Shown here: piece by piece, positions 8,452 to 15,733 of the stretch
How the letters are laid out: every line of letters begins with the position of its first letter
How positions within the stretch are numbered: the stretch's first letter is position 1
Made by a program: the position numbers and the translations under genes
The notes under the pieces: model-generated
What the model saw: the letters and a program-made list of their open reading frames with translations, nothing else
What the model was told of the DNA's origin: nothing
Database searches by the model: none
Source: Planctomycetaceae bacterium
GTDB taxonomy: Bacteria; Planctomycetota; Planctomycetia; Pirellulales; UBA1268
Assembly (NCBI GenBank): GCA_002862165.1
Contig: PKCL01000383.1
Coordinates: forward strand, 1 to 17,507
DNA length: 17,507 bases
Direction: 5' to 3'

Positions 8452-10233
8452 TTGGCAAAGCAACGACCGATTCGTAATAAGCTTCTTGTGGTGGGGCTCC
8501 TTGTTGGTTTCACCGTGACATTACTGTCAGCAAGTAGTTTTCTTAGTGTGTACTCATATAGAAGGTTAGTGAAAGCACTTAGTAGTCGTGCAAGTGAGTT
8601 ACCACAAGCAAGTCGATTGGCGTCGTGCGTCGGGCAATTACGACTATCACATTCGCGAGCAATGTCTGCTGTAGATCTCGGTATTTGGACAGACGCGTCA
8701 ATAAGTAATCCACCACAGATTGAGTTACTCGAATCCGGAGAGCCCAGTTTTCAGGAACAGCAAGATGAAGTAACCGTTGAAAATAACTTAATAAGCAAAG
8801 AAAAGTCACGGGTTCAATTAATATCTGACGGATCTTTCCTTCAAAATATTTCTGAGACTGGCGTTGCACTACAGGATTACTGTCATGAACTTACAGCTGG
8901 AGAGTTAGACGAAGAACCCTTTGGAGACCGTAGCCACGAGAGGGATATTGCAAGAAGAATAGCTACCGAGCTTAAGACTATATGGACGCTTGCTCAGGAG
9001 GCAGCCTCCGCAAGTCAGAGTTCAACTGACCAGAAATCATTAGATCTTGTTGACGGACAATTATTAAAACTAACGGCTATCGGGTCGCATCTTGATTCCC
9101 TCGCATTCTTGTCCGCAAAACTGCCTACTTTTTTACAGTCACGAATGCATGATCTAGCGCACGAGGTGCGGGGTCGATACCGTACGCTTATTATAACGAC
9201 ATGGGCATCTGCACTCGCTGCAGTTGTGTTACTTCTGGGTTTAGGCCTCCTCACATATTCATGGGTTTTCCGTCCATTGCGACACCTCGGGCACGGTTCC
9301 CGGAGGATTGCAGGAGGTGATTTTGGTTTTCGTATCGAGTTGGATACGTGCGACGAAATGGCTGATCTAGGGCAAGCACTGAACGATATGACTGCCCGTT
9401 TTCAGGAAATCAGAGATGATCTTGATCATCAGGTTCAACTGAGAACAAAGGAGGTGGTGCGAAGTGAACAGTTAGCTAGTGTGGGCTTTCTGGCCGCTGG
9501 AGTGGCACACGAAATCAATAACCCTCTGGCCTCTATCGCAATGTGTGCTGAGTCACTTGAGGCACGAATAGGTAGTGAAGTCGATGCGGTTGCTTCGCGA
9601 TATCTCCAGCTTATTCAAAGCGAGGCCTTTCGTTGTAAAGGCATAACAGAAAAACTACTTGATTTTTCTCGCGTGGGAGAAGTCCGTAGGCAGGTGACTG
9701 CGCTCGGCGCTTTAGTCCATGACGTTGTAGATATGCTTCGACATGTGGGACGATTTGCTCATAAGACTGTGTCGTTTGTAGATGGACCGGATGTGCTTGT
9801 GTTGGCCAATCCACAAGAAATTAAACAAGTGGTGCTCAATCTACTTGTAAACGCACTCGATTCAATAGATGAAGATGGTGAGGTTGTACTCACAGTCAGT
9901 CGCGACGGTGACGAGGCGAAGTTGGTACTCACTGACAACGGATGCGGAATGAACGAGGAAGTACTCAAGAATCTTTTTGAACCATTTTTTACGAGCCGTC
10001 CATCAAAAAAAGGAACAGGTCTTGGCCTGTCAATAGTCCATCGAATAGTTGCGGATCATGAAGGAAGAATTGAAGTAATGAGCGATGGTCCCACATGTGG
10101 TGCAACTTTCTGTGTCATTCTTCCAGTGATCAGTGTTGATAGCCAAAGTATAAAAGGGGGCGGTTCTTCCACAGTGGTAGAGAGAACAAAGCCAGACTAC
10201 GAGAAGGGAAAAAATGTCGACTACGCAGCATAA
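8452..10233 (+). CDS. Membrane sensor histidine kinase (NtrB-like)
   Basis: A 593-residue two-component sensor kinase starting at TTG. An N-terminal helix (about 11-33) and a second helix (about 247-272) bracket a periplasmic region of about 210 residues that I cannot assign to a known sensor family. HAMP follows (about 270-325, with IAGGDFGFRI and DEMADLGQALNDM), then a short coiled segment and HisKA with H-box AGVAHEINNPLASI (phospho-acceptor His353). The ATPase domain has an N-box VLNLLVNALDSI (Asn463, Asn467), G1 DNGCGM (495-500), F-box FEPFFTS (509-515) and G2 GTGLGLSIV (521-529); all catalytic motifs are intact. The H-box form and lack of an extra receiver resemble NtrB/ZraS-type kinases that pair with sigma-54 regulators. 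Its end overlaps the response regulator gene by 20 bases, which makes the pair cognate. The stimulus is unknown. Confidence 0.93.
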   Translation: MAKQRPIRNKLLVVGLLVGFTVTLLSASSFLSVYSYRRLVKALSSRASELPQASRLASCVGQLRLSHSRAMSAVDLGIWTDASISNPPQIELLESGEPSFQEQQDEVTVENNLISKEKSRVQLISDGSFLQNISETGVALQDYCHELTAGELDEEPFGDRSHERDIARRIATELKTIWTLAQEAASASQSSTDQKSLDLVDGQLLKLTAIGSHLDSLAFLSAKLPTFLQSRMHDLAHEVRGRYRTLIITTWASALAAVVLLLGLGLLTYSWVFRPLRHLGHGSRRIAGGDFGFRIELDTCDEMADLGQALNDMTARFQEIRDDLDHQVQLRTKEVVRSEQLASVGFLAAGVAHEINNPLASIAMCAESLEARIGSEVDAVASRYLQLIQSEAFRCKGITEKLLDFSRVGEVRRQVTALGALVHDVVDMLRHVGRFAHKTVSFVDGPDVLVLANPQEIKQVVLNLLVNALDSIDEDGEVVLTVSRDGDEAKLVLTDNGCGMNEEVLKNLFEPFFTSRPSKKGTGLGLSIVHRIVADHEGRIEVMSDGPTCGATFCVILPVISVDSQSIKGGGSSTVVERTKPDYEKGKNVDYAA

Positions 10234-11695
10234 CGAAGAGGCAAATGAGTCCTTGGTAGAGCGATCACTGCGAGTGTTGTTTGCTGATGACGAGCCATCG
10301 ATTCAGGAGCTGATGAGGCTGGAATTACCACGTCTTGGCCACAAGGCAACAATTTGTCCGGATGGGCTCACAGCACTGGCTGTTCTGGATGAAAATGAAT
10401 TTGACTGCGTCATAGTAGATCTCGATATGCCTGGAGCAGGAGGGCTTGATGTCATCCGACGAGTTCGTGAAATTGCACCAGACACCGAGAGTGTAATCAT
10501 CACAGGAAAGTCTACTCTTGAGACTGCTGTAGCTGGATTACGGCATGGCGTCTTCGACTACCTGACGAAGCCTTGCAAATTAGTCGAAATTGAGGCGGTC
10601 CTTCAAAGAGTTCGGACGAAACGATCCATGACTCTTAAAGTGAGATCACTTGAACGACGCGTCAGGCAGGCAGAAGGCCGTATGCAGTTGGTAGGTGAGT
10701 CATCTGTTATAGATCAGATGCAATCACTGGTTGCAAAAGTTGCTGCCAGTGAGGCGACTGTGTTAATCCGTGGTGAAACGGGTACCGGCAAGGAACTTGT
10801 TGCTCGTGCTATTCATGAACTGAGTCACCGTGTTGCCGGACCACTGGTCACCGTTAATTGTGGTGGTCTCCCGGAGCAACTCGTTGAAAGCGAATTATTC
10901 GGACATCGCCGAGGTGCCTTTACGGGAGCGAGTGAACATCGAGCAGGCCTTTTTGAAGTAGCCAATGGGGGCACACTTTTTTTAGATGAAGTCGGTGAAT
11001 TACCCCCGGCACTTCAGTCTCGGCTCCTTCGAGTTCTTGAGTCCGGAGAGATTCGTCGAGTTGGAGACAACCACCCGATAACAGTTGATGTTCGAGTGGT
11101 TTGTGCAACACACCGCTCTCTTGAAGAAATGGTTTTATCTGGTGATTTTCGAGAAGATCTATTGTTTCGTCTTAATACGTTTGAAATTAGCGTTCCATCA
11201 CTGCGAGAACGCATGAGTGATCTGCTGCTACTTACCAAGCATTTTGTAGAAAAAAGAAAACAGATAATTCCAGCCGGAACTCAAATTATGACGGACGAGG
11301 CTGCCGAAATTTTGCAACGGTACAATTGGCCAGGGAATGTTCGCGAGCTCGCGAACTGTGTTGAACATGCACTTGTTCTTTGTGATGAATTGCCAATTCG
11401 TGCCGAACATCTTCCTCCTAGAATACAACGGGCTGGGGATACAATACTGAGGTCCAACTCGATCCCTACCAGCTCTGAAAAAGAGAATGTAGGATTAGAT
11501 ACCGATGGAGATTGTGAGCTTACGAATAAGCCGCAGAGTCTCAAACAGATAGAGATACTGGCGATTATCGATAGCCTCGGAAGAAATGACGGTAACAAGT
11601 CGAGGACTGCAGATGAACTTGGTATCAGTTTGAAAACGCTGTACAACAAATTAAATCAGATGGAGAGTACTGAAACAAATCCTGAGGCAGCTTAA
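10214..11695 (+). CDS. Sigma-54-dependent response regulator (NtrC family)
   Basis: A 493-residue regulator with the full NtrC layout. The receiver (about 19-135) has the acidic pair Asp25/Asp26, phospho-acceptor Asp69 in VIVDLDMPG, Thr97 and Lys119. The AAA+ domain (about 160-385) has Walker A GETGTGKE (187-194), an intact GAFTGA loop (234-239) that contacts sigma-54, Walker B TLFLDEVGELP (254-264), the FREDLLFRLN segment (312-321) and WPGNVREL (372-379). A Fis-type helix-turn-helix lies at about 446-482 (RTADELGISLKTLYNKL). It should activate sigma-54 promoters when phosphorylated by the overlapping kinase. Start is ATG 10214, preceded by GAGAAGGGA. I searched the intergenic regions by eye for a -24/-12 element (GG-N10-GC) and did not find a convincing one, so the targets may be elsewhere. 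Confidence 0.95.
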   Translation: MSTTQHNEEANESLVERSLRVLFADDEPSIQELMRLELPRLGHKATICPDGLTALAVLDENEFDCVIVDLDMPGAGGLDVIRRVREIAPDTESVIITGKSTLETAVAGLRHGVFDYLTKPCKLVEIEAVLQRVRTKRSMTLKVRSLERRVRQAEGRMQLVGESSVIDQMQSLVAKVAASEATVLIRGETGTGKELVARAIHELSHRVAGPLVTVNCGGLPEQLVESELFGHRRGAFTGASEHRAGLFEVANGGTLFLDEVGELPPALQSRLLRVLESGEIRRVGDNHPITVDVRVVCATHRSLEEMVLSGDFREDLLFRLNTFEISVPSLRERMSDLLLLTKHFVEKRKQIIPAGTQIMTDEAAEILQRYNWPGNVRELANCVEHALVLCDELPIRAEHLPPRIQRAGDTILRSNSIPTSSEKENVGLDTDGDCELTNKPQSLKQIEILAIIDSLGRNDGNKSRTADELGISLKTLYNKLNQMESTETNPEAA

Positions 11696-11709
11696 TGATT
11701 TTGTTTCAG
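11670..11709. terminator. Inverted repeat across the end of the response regulator gene; possible bidirectional terminator
   Basis: CTGAAACAAATC (11670-11681) pairs with GATTTTGTTTCAG (11697-11709) as a 12-bp stem with a one-base bulge and a 15-base loop holding the TAA stop. It lies at the meeting point of the response regulator and the convergent lexA gene, 25 bases from the lexA stop. A/T-rich stems and no long T-tract make termination efficiency uncertain. Confidence 0.4.
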
Positions 11710-11733
11710 GAAACGTAAGTCACTCGGTGGTAC

Positions 11734-12495
11734 TCATGTTTTTCGAACAACACCAGCAAGTACACCGAGCACCTTGGCCGAGTCCACGTAGATAGGCTTC
11801 ATAGAATCATTCGCTGGTTGTAAGCGAATTCGACCACGTTCTGGAAACCATTGTTTGAGAGTCGCTTCACCATCTTCAGTTTGGGCAACAACAATATCTC
11901 CATGTCGTGCCGATTCACGCTTTTCAATAATGACCCAGTCGCCGTCAGCAATCTGAGCATCAATCATCGAGTCACCCATGACTTTAAGCACGAAATGATT
12001 TTCTTGAGTGAAAAGCTCCGTGAAATCGAATCGCTCCTTTTGCTCCTCCGCTGTTCTCAAGGTTCCAGCTGCAACCCATCCAGCCATTTGCATGCCTCGG
12101 CTGTGAGGCGATTCGGTCACGAGTTCAATGGCTCGTGACATGTTGCGGCCTCTTGTGATAAGCCCTTTCTTTTCTAAAGCTTTGAGGTGGCAGACAACAC
12201 CGTTAGGTGAGCGAATAGAGAAGGCCACACCAATTTCTCGTACGGTTGGGCCGAAACCCCGAGAATAAATCTTGTCACGGATAAATTCGTAAATCTCCAT
12301 CTGCCGTGCCGTTGGCATATCGCTCGTGTCTTGGCTTTCTTCTTCCGGTTGCAGCATTCGGGAAATGCCGGAAGCCGGTCGATGTACTGAGGTGTAGGCA
12401 CGAGCACGAGATGGTTTCCCAGGCACGTGAGAAGAGGTTTTCCCCTTCGGGCCATGGGCAGAATCTTTCGGAGCTGATTTTTGTGATCGTGGCAT
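11734..12495 (-). CDS. lexA: SOS repressor LexA with long N-terminal extension
   Basis: LexA represses DNA-damage genes and is inactivated by RecA-stimulated self-cleavage. I chose ATG 12495 (253 residues) because GAAGGTG sits 8 bases upstream; an in-frame GTG at 12522 would add 9 residues. Residues about 1-58 are a Ser/Pro/Lys/Arg-rich tail not seen in classical LexA (about 200 residues in E. coli). The winged helix spans about 62-125 (TARQMEIYEFIRDKI, then GFGPTVREIGVAF with recognition helix and LKALEKKGLI wing). The cleavage site is Ala143-Gly144 in WVAAGTL. The catalytic dyad is intact: Ser176 in VMGDSM and Lys214 in ATLKQW, and the dimerisation C-terminus (VLGVLAGVVRK) is complete. The gene is divergent from sppA and convergent with the response regulator. 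No imuB or dnaE2 companion is in view. Confidence 0.95.
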   Translation of the reverse strand: MPRSQKSAPKDSAHGPKGKTSSHVPGKPSRARAYTSVHRPASGISRMLQPEEESQDTSDMPTARQMEIYEFIRDKIYSRGFGPTVREIGVAFSIRSPNGVVCHLKALEKKGLITRGRNMSRAIELVTESPHSRGMQMAGWVAAGTLRTAEEQKERFDFTELFTQENHFVLKVMGDSMIDAQIADGDWVIIEKRESARHGDIVVAQTEDGEATLKQWFPERGRIRLQPANDSMKPIYVDSAKVLGVLAGVVRKT

Positions 12496-12543
12496 GTCTT
12501 GTACACCTTCAATACACAGCACTATGAGGACCTAAACATCCAT

Positions 12544-12571
12544 ATCCTACTATACGGAAGTACATTGTCAA
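12544..12571 (-). promoter_or_regulatory. Sigma-70-type promoter of lexA
   Basis: On the minus strand a perfect -35 TTGACA (12571 to 12566) and a -10 TAGGAT (12549 to 12544) are spaced by 16 bases. Predicted transcription start is near 12537, giving a leader of about 40 bases before ATG 12495, which also supports the shorter LexA start. Confidence 0.6.
12551..12564. promoter_or_regulatory. Candidate LexA operator in the lexA promoter
   Basis: On the minus strand the spacer between -35 and -10 reads TGTAC-TTCC-GTATA, a 5-4-5 inverted repeat with 4 of 5 matching pairs. A repressor bound here would block RNA polymerase, and LexA commonly autoregulates. The motif resembles the 5-4-5 layout of some known LexA boxes, but it is a single site and inferred only from position and symmetry. 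Confidence 0.3.
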
Positions 12572-12707
12572 GGTCGTTTTCGGCATTGGTCCTCCGATGA
12601 CTTCAATCAACTTTTCATACGATGAGGCACTACACTAATAAAACCGGTCGGCTCGTACCTTGATGTGGCATGAGCGGTCTGCTTCTTTCACCATATAGGA
12701 GAGACGA

Positions 12708-14576
12708 ATGGTCACTCGTTGCGAAGCTCAGAGAGTCAGATGTTTTACTGGCTGTAGATCGAAATTGGTACTCTTCAGAATAGCAGTATGTTTTGTTTTC
12801 CAGTTGGCTGGATCTTTAAATTACAACGTCGTTTTAGCTGATGAAAAAGGGTTTATCGCTGGCATTAGCCTTACGGGATCTCTATCCGAGGGTGTTGGCC
12901 AAGAGGGATTACTAGGAGACGTTGCTCCTCGATTAAGTCGTATGTTAGAGCGGCTTGAGGATGCCGCGAAAGATGAAAGCGTGCGTGCAGTACTTCTTTC
13001 CATTCAATCTCCTCAACTCGGTCGTGCCCGGGTTTTAGAAATACGTGAGTCGATACAACATATTCGGGATCAAGGAAAGCCAGTCGTTGCGTATCTCATA
13101 AGCGGTGAACCTCTCGACTACAGCGTTGCTGCAGCGTGTGACAGAATTGTGATGCCACCTGCTGCAACACTGGCCATTACTGGTGTCCGAACGGAAGTCA
13201 CATTTTATAAAGGGCTTCTTGATCGGCTCGGTATTCAGGCAGAAATTTTACAAGTCGGTGAATTCAAAGGTGCAGGTGAGCCACTCACCCGAGATTCGAT
13301 GAGTCCACAATTGCGGCAGCAATACGAATCTTTTGTTGGCGATCTCTTTGAGCAGATGGTGGAACAAATTACTAAAGATCGAGGTCTTGAAAAGAAAAAG
13401 GTTCGAGAACTTATTGATATTGGGATTTTTACTCCGGACCAAGCAGTACAAGCCGCGCTTATTGATGGAATTGCGTACGAAGACGAAGTGCTAAGTAGTC
13501 TCTCAGCCAGTTCGACGAATTCACCCGTTGATTTCAGGCGTGATTACGGGAAGCAGGATGTCGACACAGACTTCTCTGGACTGAGTGGCTTCATGAAGCT
13601 CATAGATATTCTTTCAGGGACAGAAACAACATCACAAAAAGAAACATCAAAGCGAATAGCGATTATTCACGTACAAGGTGAAATTGTTGATGGAAGAGGC
13701 AGTGTCGGAATGTTTGGTGGAAGTGCGGCAGGTTCCGAAGTCATCACGAAGGCTATCCGTCAGGCGTCAGAAGACACCTCCGTAGCTGCTCTCGTGATAC
13801 GAATTAATTCTCCTGGTGGATCAGCACTTGCCAGTGATCTTATTTGGAGAGAGCTTGATCGGTGTCAAAAACCGATCGTCGCAAGCCTTTCGGACACTGC
13901 TGCGAGTGGCGGTTACTATATTGCCGTGGGTGCAGATGAAATTGTGGCTGCTCCAGGCACACTCACAGGTTCAATAGGAGTTGTTGGTGGAAAAATTGCA
14001 ATCGGAGGTGCCCTCGATCGATATGGCATTCATACCGACGTAGTCAGCCGTGGAAGAAATGCTGGTTGGCTCTCTTCTCAAAAACCCTTTACATCAAGTG
14101 AAAAAGATGCTTTTCGAACGACCATGGAAGACGTATACCGTCTTTTTACATTGAAAGTGGCACAGGGAAGAAAGCTCGATCGCGAGCATCTCGATACACT
14201 TGCTGAGGGGCGAGTGTTCACTGGTCGGATGGCACAGTCAGCCGGACTTGTCGATTTGCTTGGAACACTTGAAGATGCTGTTCTTAGGGCTGGACAACTT
14301 GCAGAGATCTCTGATCCAAGTGCAGTAGAGCGACTCCTTTTGCCAAAACCCCGTGGCTTTTTTGATGGGTTCCTCGGTGTTACCGAAACGCATCAGCCCC
14401 TTCCTATTGAGTCGCGAACAACAGAGGCGATTATGATGCGGATTTTTGGTCTTCTAGGTCAATCGAAACTCAATGATGTATTCATTACAGAAGTATCAAG
14501 TCAATTCCGTCTTTTGAGCCTCGTTGCATCAGGGAAACCTCTGATGCTGCTGCCGGCTATTGTTGAGACTCGCTAG
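12708..14576 (+). CDS. sppA: Signal peptide peptidase SppA, 67K type
   Basis: A 622-residue membrane/periplasmic serine protease (peptidase family S49) that degrades cleaved signal peptides. An N-terminal hydrophobic segment (about 19-44, ending VVLADE) is a signal peptide or anchor. Two tandem S49 domains follow, as in the E. coli 67-kDa enzyme: the first supplies the general base Lys187 in GEFKGAGEP, the second the nucleophile Ser400 in TAASGGYY, next to TLTGSIGVVGG. Both residues are intact. LVIRINSPGGSALASD (about 362-377) is the typical substrate-groove segment. The start at ATG 12708 follows AGGAG by 6 bases. The linker between domains (about 265-312) is polar and low-complexity. It is divergent from lexA (about 210 bp gap) and convergent with rpsG; nothing around it suggests a specialised function. 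Confidence 0.93.
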   Translation: MVTRCEAQRVRCFTGCRSKLVLFRIAVCFVFQLAGSLNYNVVLADEKGFIAGISLTGSLSEGVGQEGLLGDVAPRLSRMLERLEDAAKDESVRAVLLSIQSPQLGRARVLEIRESIQHIRDQGKPVVAYLISGEPLDYSVAAACDRIVMPPAATLAITGVRTEVTFYKGLLDRLGIQAEILQVGEFKGAGEPLTRDSMSPQLRQQYESFVGDLFEQMVEQITKDRGLEKKKVRELIDIGIFTPDQAVQAALIDGIAYEDEVLSSLSASSTNSPVDFRRDYGKQDVDTDFSGLSGFMKLIDILSGTETTSQKETSKRIAIIHVQGEIVDGRGSVGMFGGSAAGSEVITKAIRQASEDTSVAALVIRINSPGGSALASDLIWRELDRCQKPIVASLSDTAASGGYYIAVGADEIVAAPGTLTGSIGVVGGKIAIGGALDRYGIHTDVVSRGRNAGWLSSQKPFTSSEKDAFRTTMEDVYRLFTLKVAQGRKLDREHLDTLAEGRVFTGRMAQSAGLVDLLGTLEDAVLRAGQLAEISDPSAVERLLLPKPRGFFDGFLGVTETHQPLPIESRTTEAIMMRIFGLLGQSKLNDVFITEVSSQFRLLSLVASGKPLMLLPAIVETR

Positions 14577-14641
14577 CAATTCCTGATGGCGTACGGGCTG
14601 AGAAAGGTAGACCTCCACTAATCAGGGTTTGCTTACTGTCT

Positions 14642-15112
14642 TTACCATGCAAAGTGGGCAAAGGCCTTATTAGCATCTGCCATGCGGTGAACATTTTCTC
14701 GCCGAGTGATTGCAGCACCCTCGCGTTTGTAAGCCGCGATTACTTCTTCAGCTAATTTCTGGTATGTCGGTCGTCCCTTTTTTTCACGAACGGCCAACAA
14801 GATCCAGCGTATCGCTAAAGACTGCTGCCGGTTTCTGTTGACTTGCATCGGTACCTGATAGGCGGCACCACCAACTCTTTTCGATCTCACTTCAACAGCC
14901 GGCTTCACATTCTCTACAGCTCGCGTGAATACCTCAATCGGCTCAGCATCATTGATTTTTTCACCAACAACATCCATGGCTTTATAAAATATTTGTTGCG
15001 AGACACTTTTCTTACCATCAAGCATTAAGCAGTTGATGAACTTGCTTGCTAGAAGAGACTGGAATTTTGGGTCCGGCCTAAGTTGTGTACGGCTGGCAGT
15101 GATGCTTCCCAT
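14642..15112 (-). CDS. rpsG: 30S ribosomal protein S7
   Basis: A 156-residue S7, the usual bacterial length, which nucleates folding of the 16S rRNA 3' domain. Recognisable stretches are DPKFQSLLASKFINCLMLDGKK, given here in part (positions about 14-35), then KPAVEVRSKRVGGAAYQVPM in part (about 70-89), RNRQQSLAIRWIL and the C-terminal ADANKAFAHFAW. The start at ATG 15112 follows a GAGGA by 11 bases. It lies 56 bases downstream of rpsL and is surely cotranscribed. Downstream there is no fusA or tuf; the next gene, sppA, is convergent. Confidence 0.97.
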   Translation of the reverse strand: MGSITASRTQLRPDPKFQSLLASKFINCLMLDGKKSVSQQIFYKAMDVVGEKINDAEPIEVFTRAVENVKPAVEVRSKRVGGAAYQVPMQVNRNRQQSLAIRWILLAVREKKGRPTYQKLAEEVIAAYKREGAAITRRENVHRMADANKAFAHFAW

Positions 15113-15157
15113 GAACTAATTTTTCCTCGTATTAAAAACGAAATGTACGAATGCTTT

Positions 15158-15177
15158 TCTAGTCTCGTCTAGTCTCG
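15158..15177. repeat. Perfect tandem 10-bp repeat across the rpsL stop codon
   Basis: On the plus strand TCTAGTCTCG occurs twice back to back (15158-15167 and 15168-15177). The rpsL stop (TAG, 15171 to 15169) lies in the second plus-strand copy, so the repeat spans the last coding codons and the start of the intergenic gap. Confidence 0.8.
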
Positions 15178-15537
15178 CTTCGCGCCATAAAGGCTTCTGG
15201 ATTGTTTGCGGCCTTGGACACCAAGAGTGTCAAGTGCACCGCGTATCACATGATACCGAACTCCCGGAAGGTCACGGACACGACCGCCACGTATAAGAAC
15301 AATCGAATGTTCCTGCAGGTTGTGACCTTCGCCTGGAATATAAACCGTAACTTCTTTTTGATTTGATAGACGAACACGAGCGATTTTCCGTAGAGCAGAA
15401 TTAGGTTTCTTCGGAGTCATCGTTCGAACCTGGAGGCAGACCCCGCGTTTCTGAGGGCATCTATCAAGTACCGGTGATTTTGAAAACCGGCGCTTTGGAC
15501 GTCGACGGCTGCGAACAAGTTGGCTAATCGTGGGCAT
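15169..15537 (-). CDS. rpsL: 30S ribosomal protein S12 with natural Arg88
   Basis: S12 is part of the decoding centre. From ATG 15537 the protein is 122 residues and begins MPTISQLVRS, matching the family start; a TTG at 15594 would add 19 unrelated residues and is rejected. Conserved stretches include CPQKRGVC (27-34), TPKKPNSALRK (41-51, with Lys43) and GEGHNLQEHS (69-78). The loop RGGRVRDLPGVRYH (83-96) has Arg at position 88, where E. coli has Lys88. The C-terminus is short (KRD) compared with the usual KRPKA-like end. The gap to rpsG is 56 bases. The 196 bases upstream, up to the fhcC stop, should hold the promoter, but I cannot pick one out; a T7 run at about 15660-15666 (minus strand) has no clear hairpin before it. 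Confidence 0.96.
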   Translation of the reverse strand: MPTISQLVRSRRRPKRRFSKSPVLDRCPQKRGVCLQVRTMTPKKPNSALRKIARVRLSNQKEVTVYIPGEGHNLQEHSIVLIRGGRVRDLPGVRYHVIRGALDTLGVQGRKQSRSLYGAKRD

Positions 15538-15733
15538 GGAGTGTTTCGTAAAAAGTTTTGTGTGTATTTTGCGGATGGCGTCGAATACAAGCAAGTAGCT
15601 TGTGAAGACTGATTTCTAAAGCAAGAAAAACCTTGTCCGCGAGCACCATAAGGTAGCTAAAAAAAGAATGCAGCGGAAGCGGCTATCAGGAAATGGCGGC
15701 AAAATACCTGTCTGTGGTCGATGGATCGTACAC

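Noticed and set aside
11281..11649. 122-codon minus-strand open frame inside the response regulator gene
   Set aside because: It is a shadow of the conserved AAA+/Fis coding region and has no family resemblance.
12496..12522. GTG at 12522 as the lexA start
   Set aside because: It has only about 15 bases of leader from the predicted transcription start and no Shine-Dalgarno, whereas ATG 12495 has GAAGGTG at good spacing. It cannot be excluded completely.
14582..14626. CCTGAT ... ATCAGG inverted repeat between sppA and rpsG
   Set aside because: A 6-bp stem with a 33-base loop and no T-tract is too weak to call a terminator.
15538..15594. 19-residue N-terminal extension of S12 from TTG 15594
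   Set aside because: S12 proteins begin MPTI/MATVNQL; ATG 15537 gives that start and the normal length.
15656..15670. T-run on the minus strand after fhcC as an intrinsic terminator
   Set aside because: The preceding GC-rich stretch does not fold into a stable stem; the similar blocks are direct rather than inverted.
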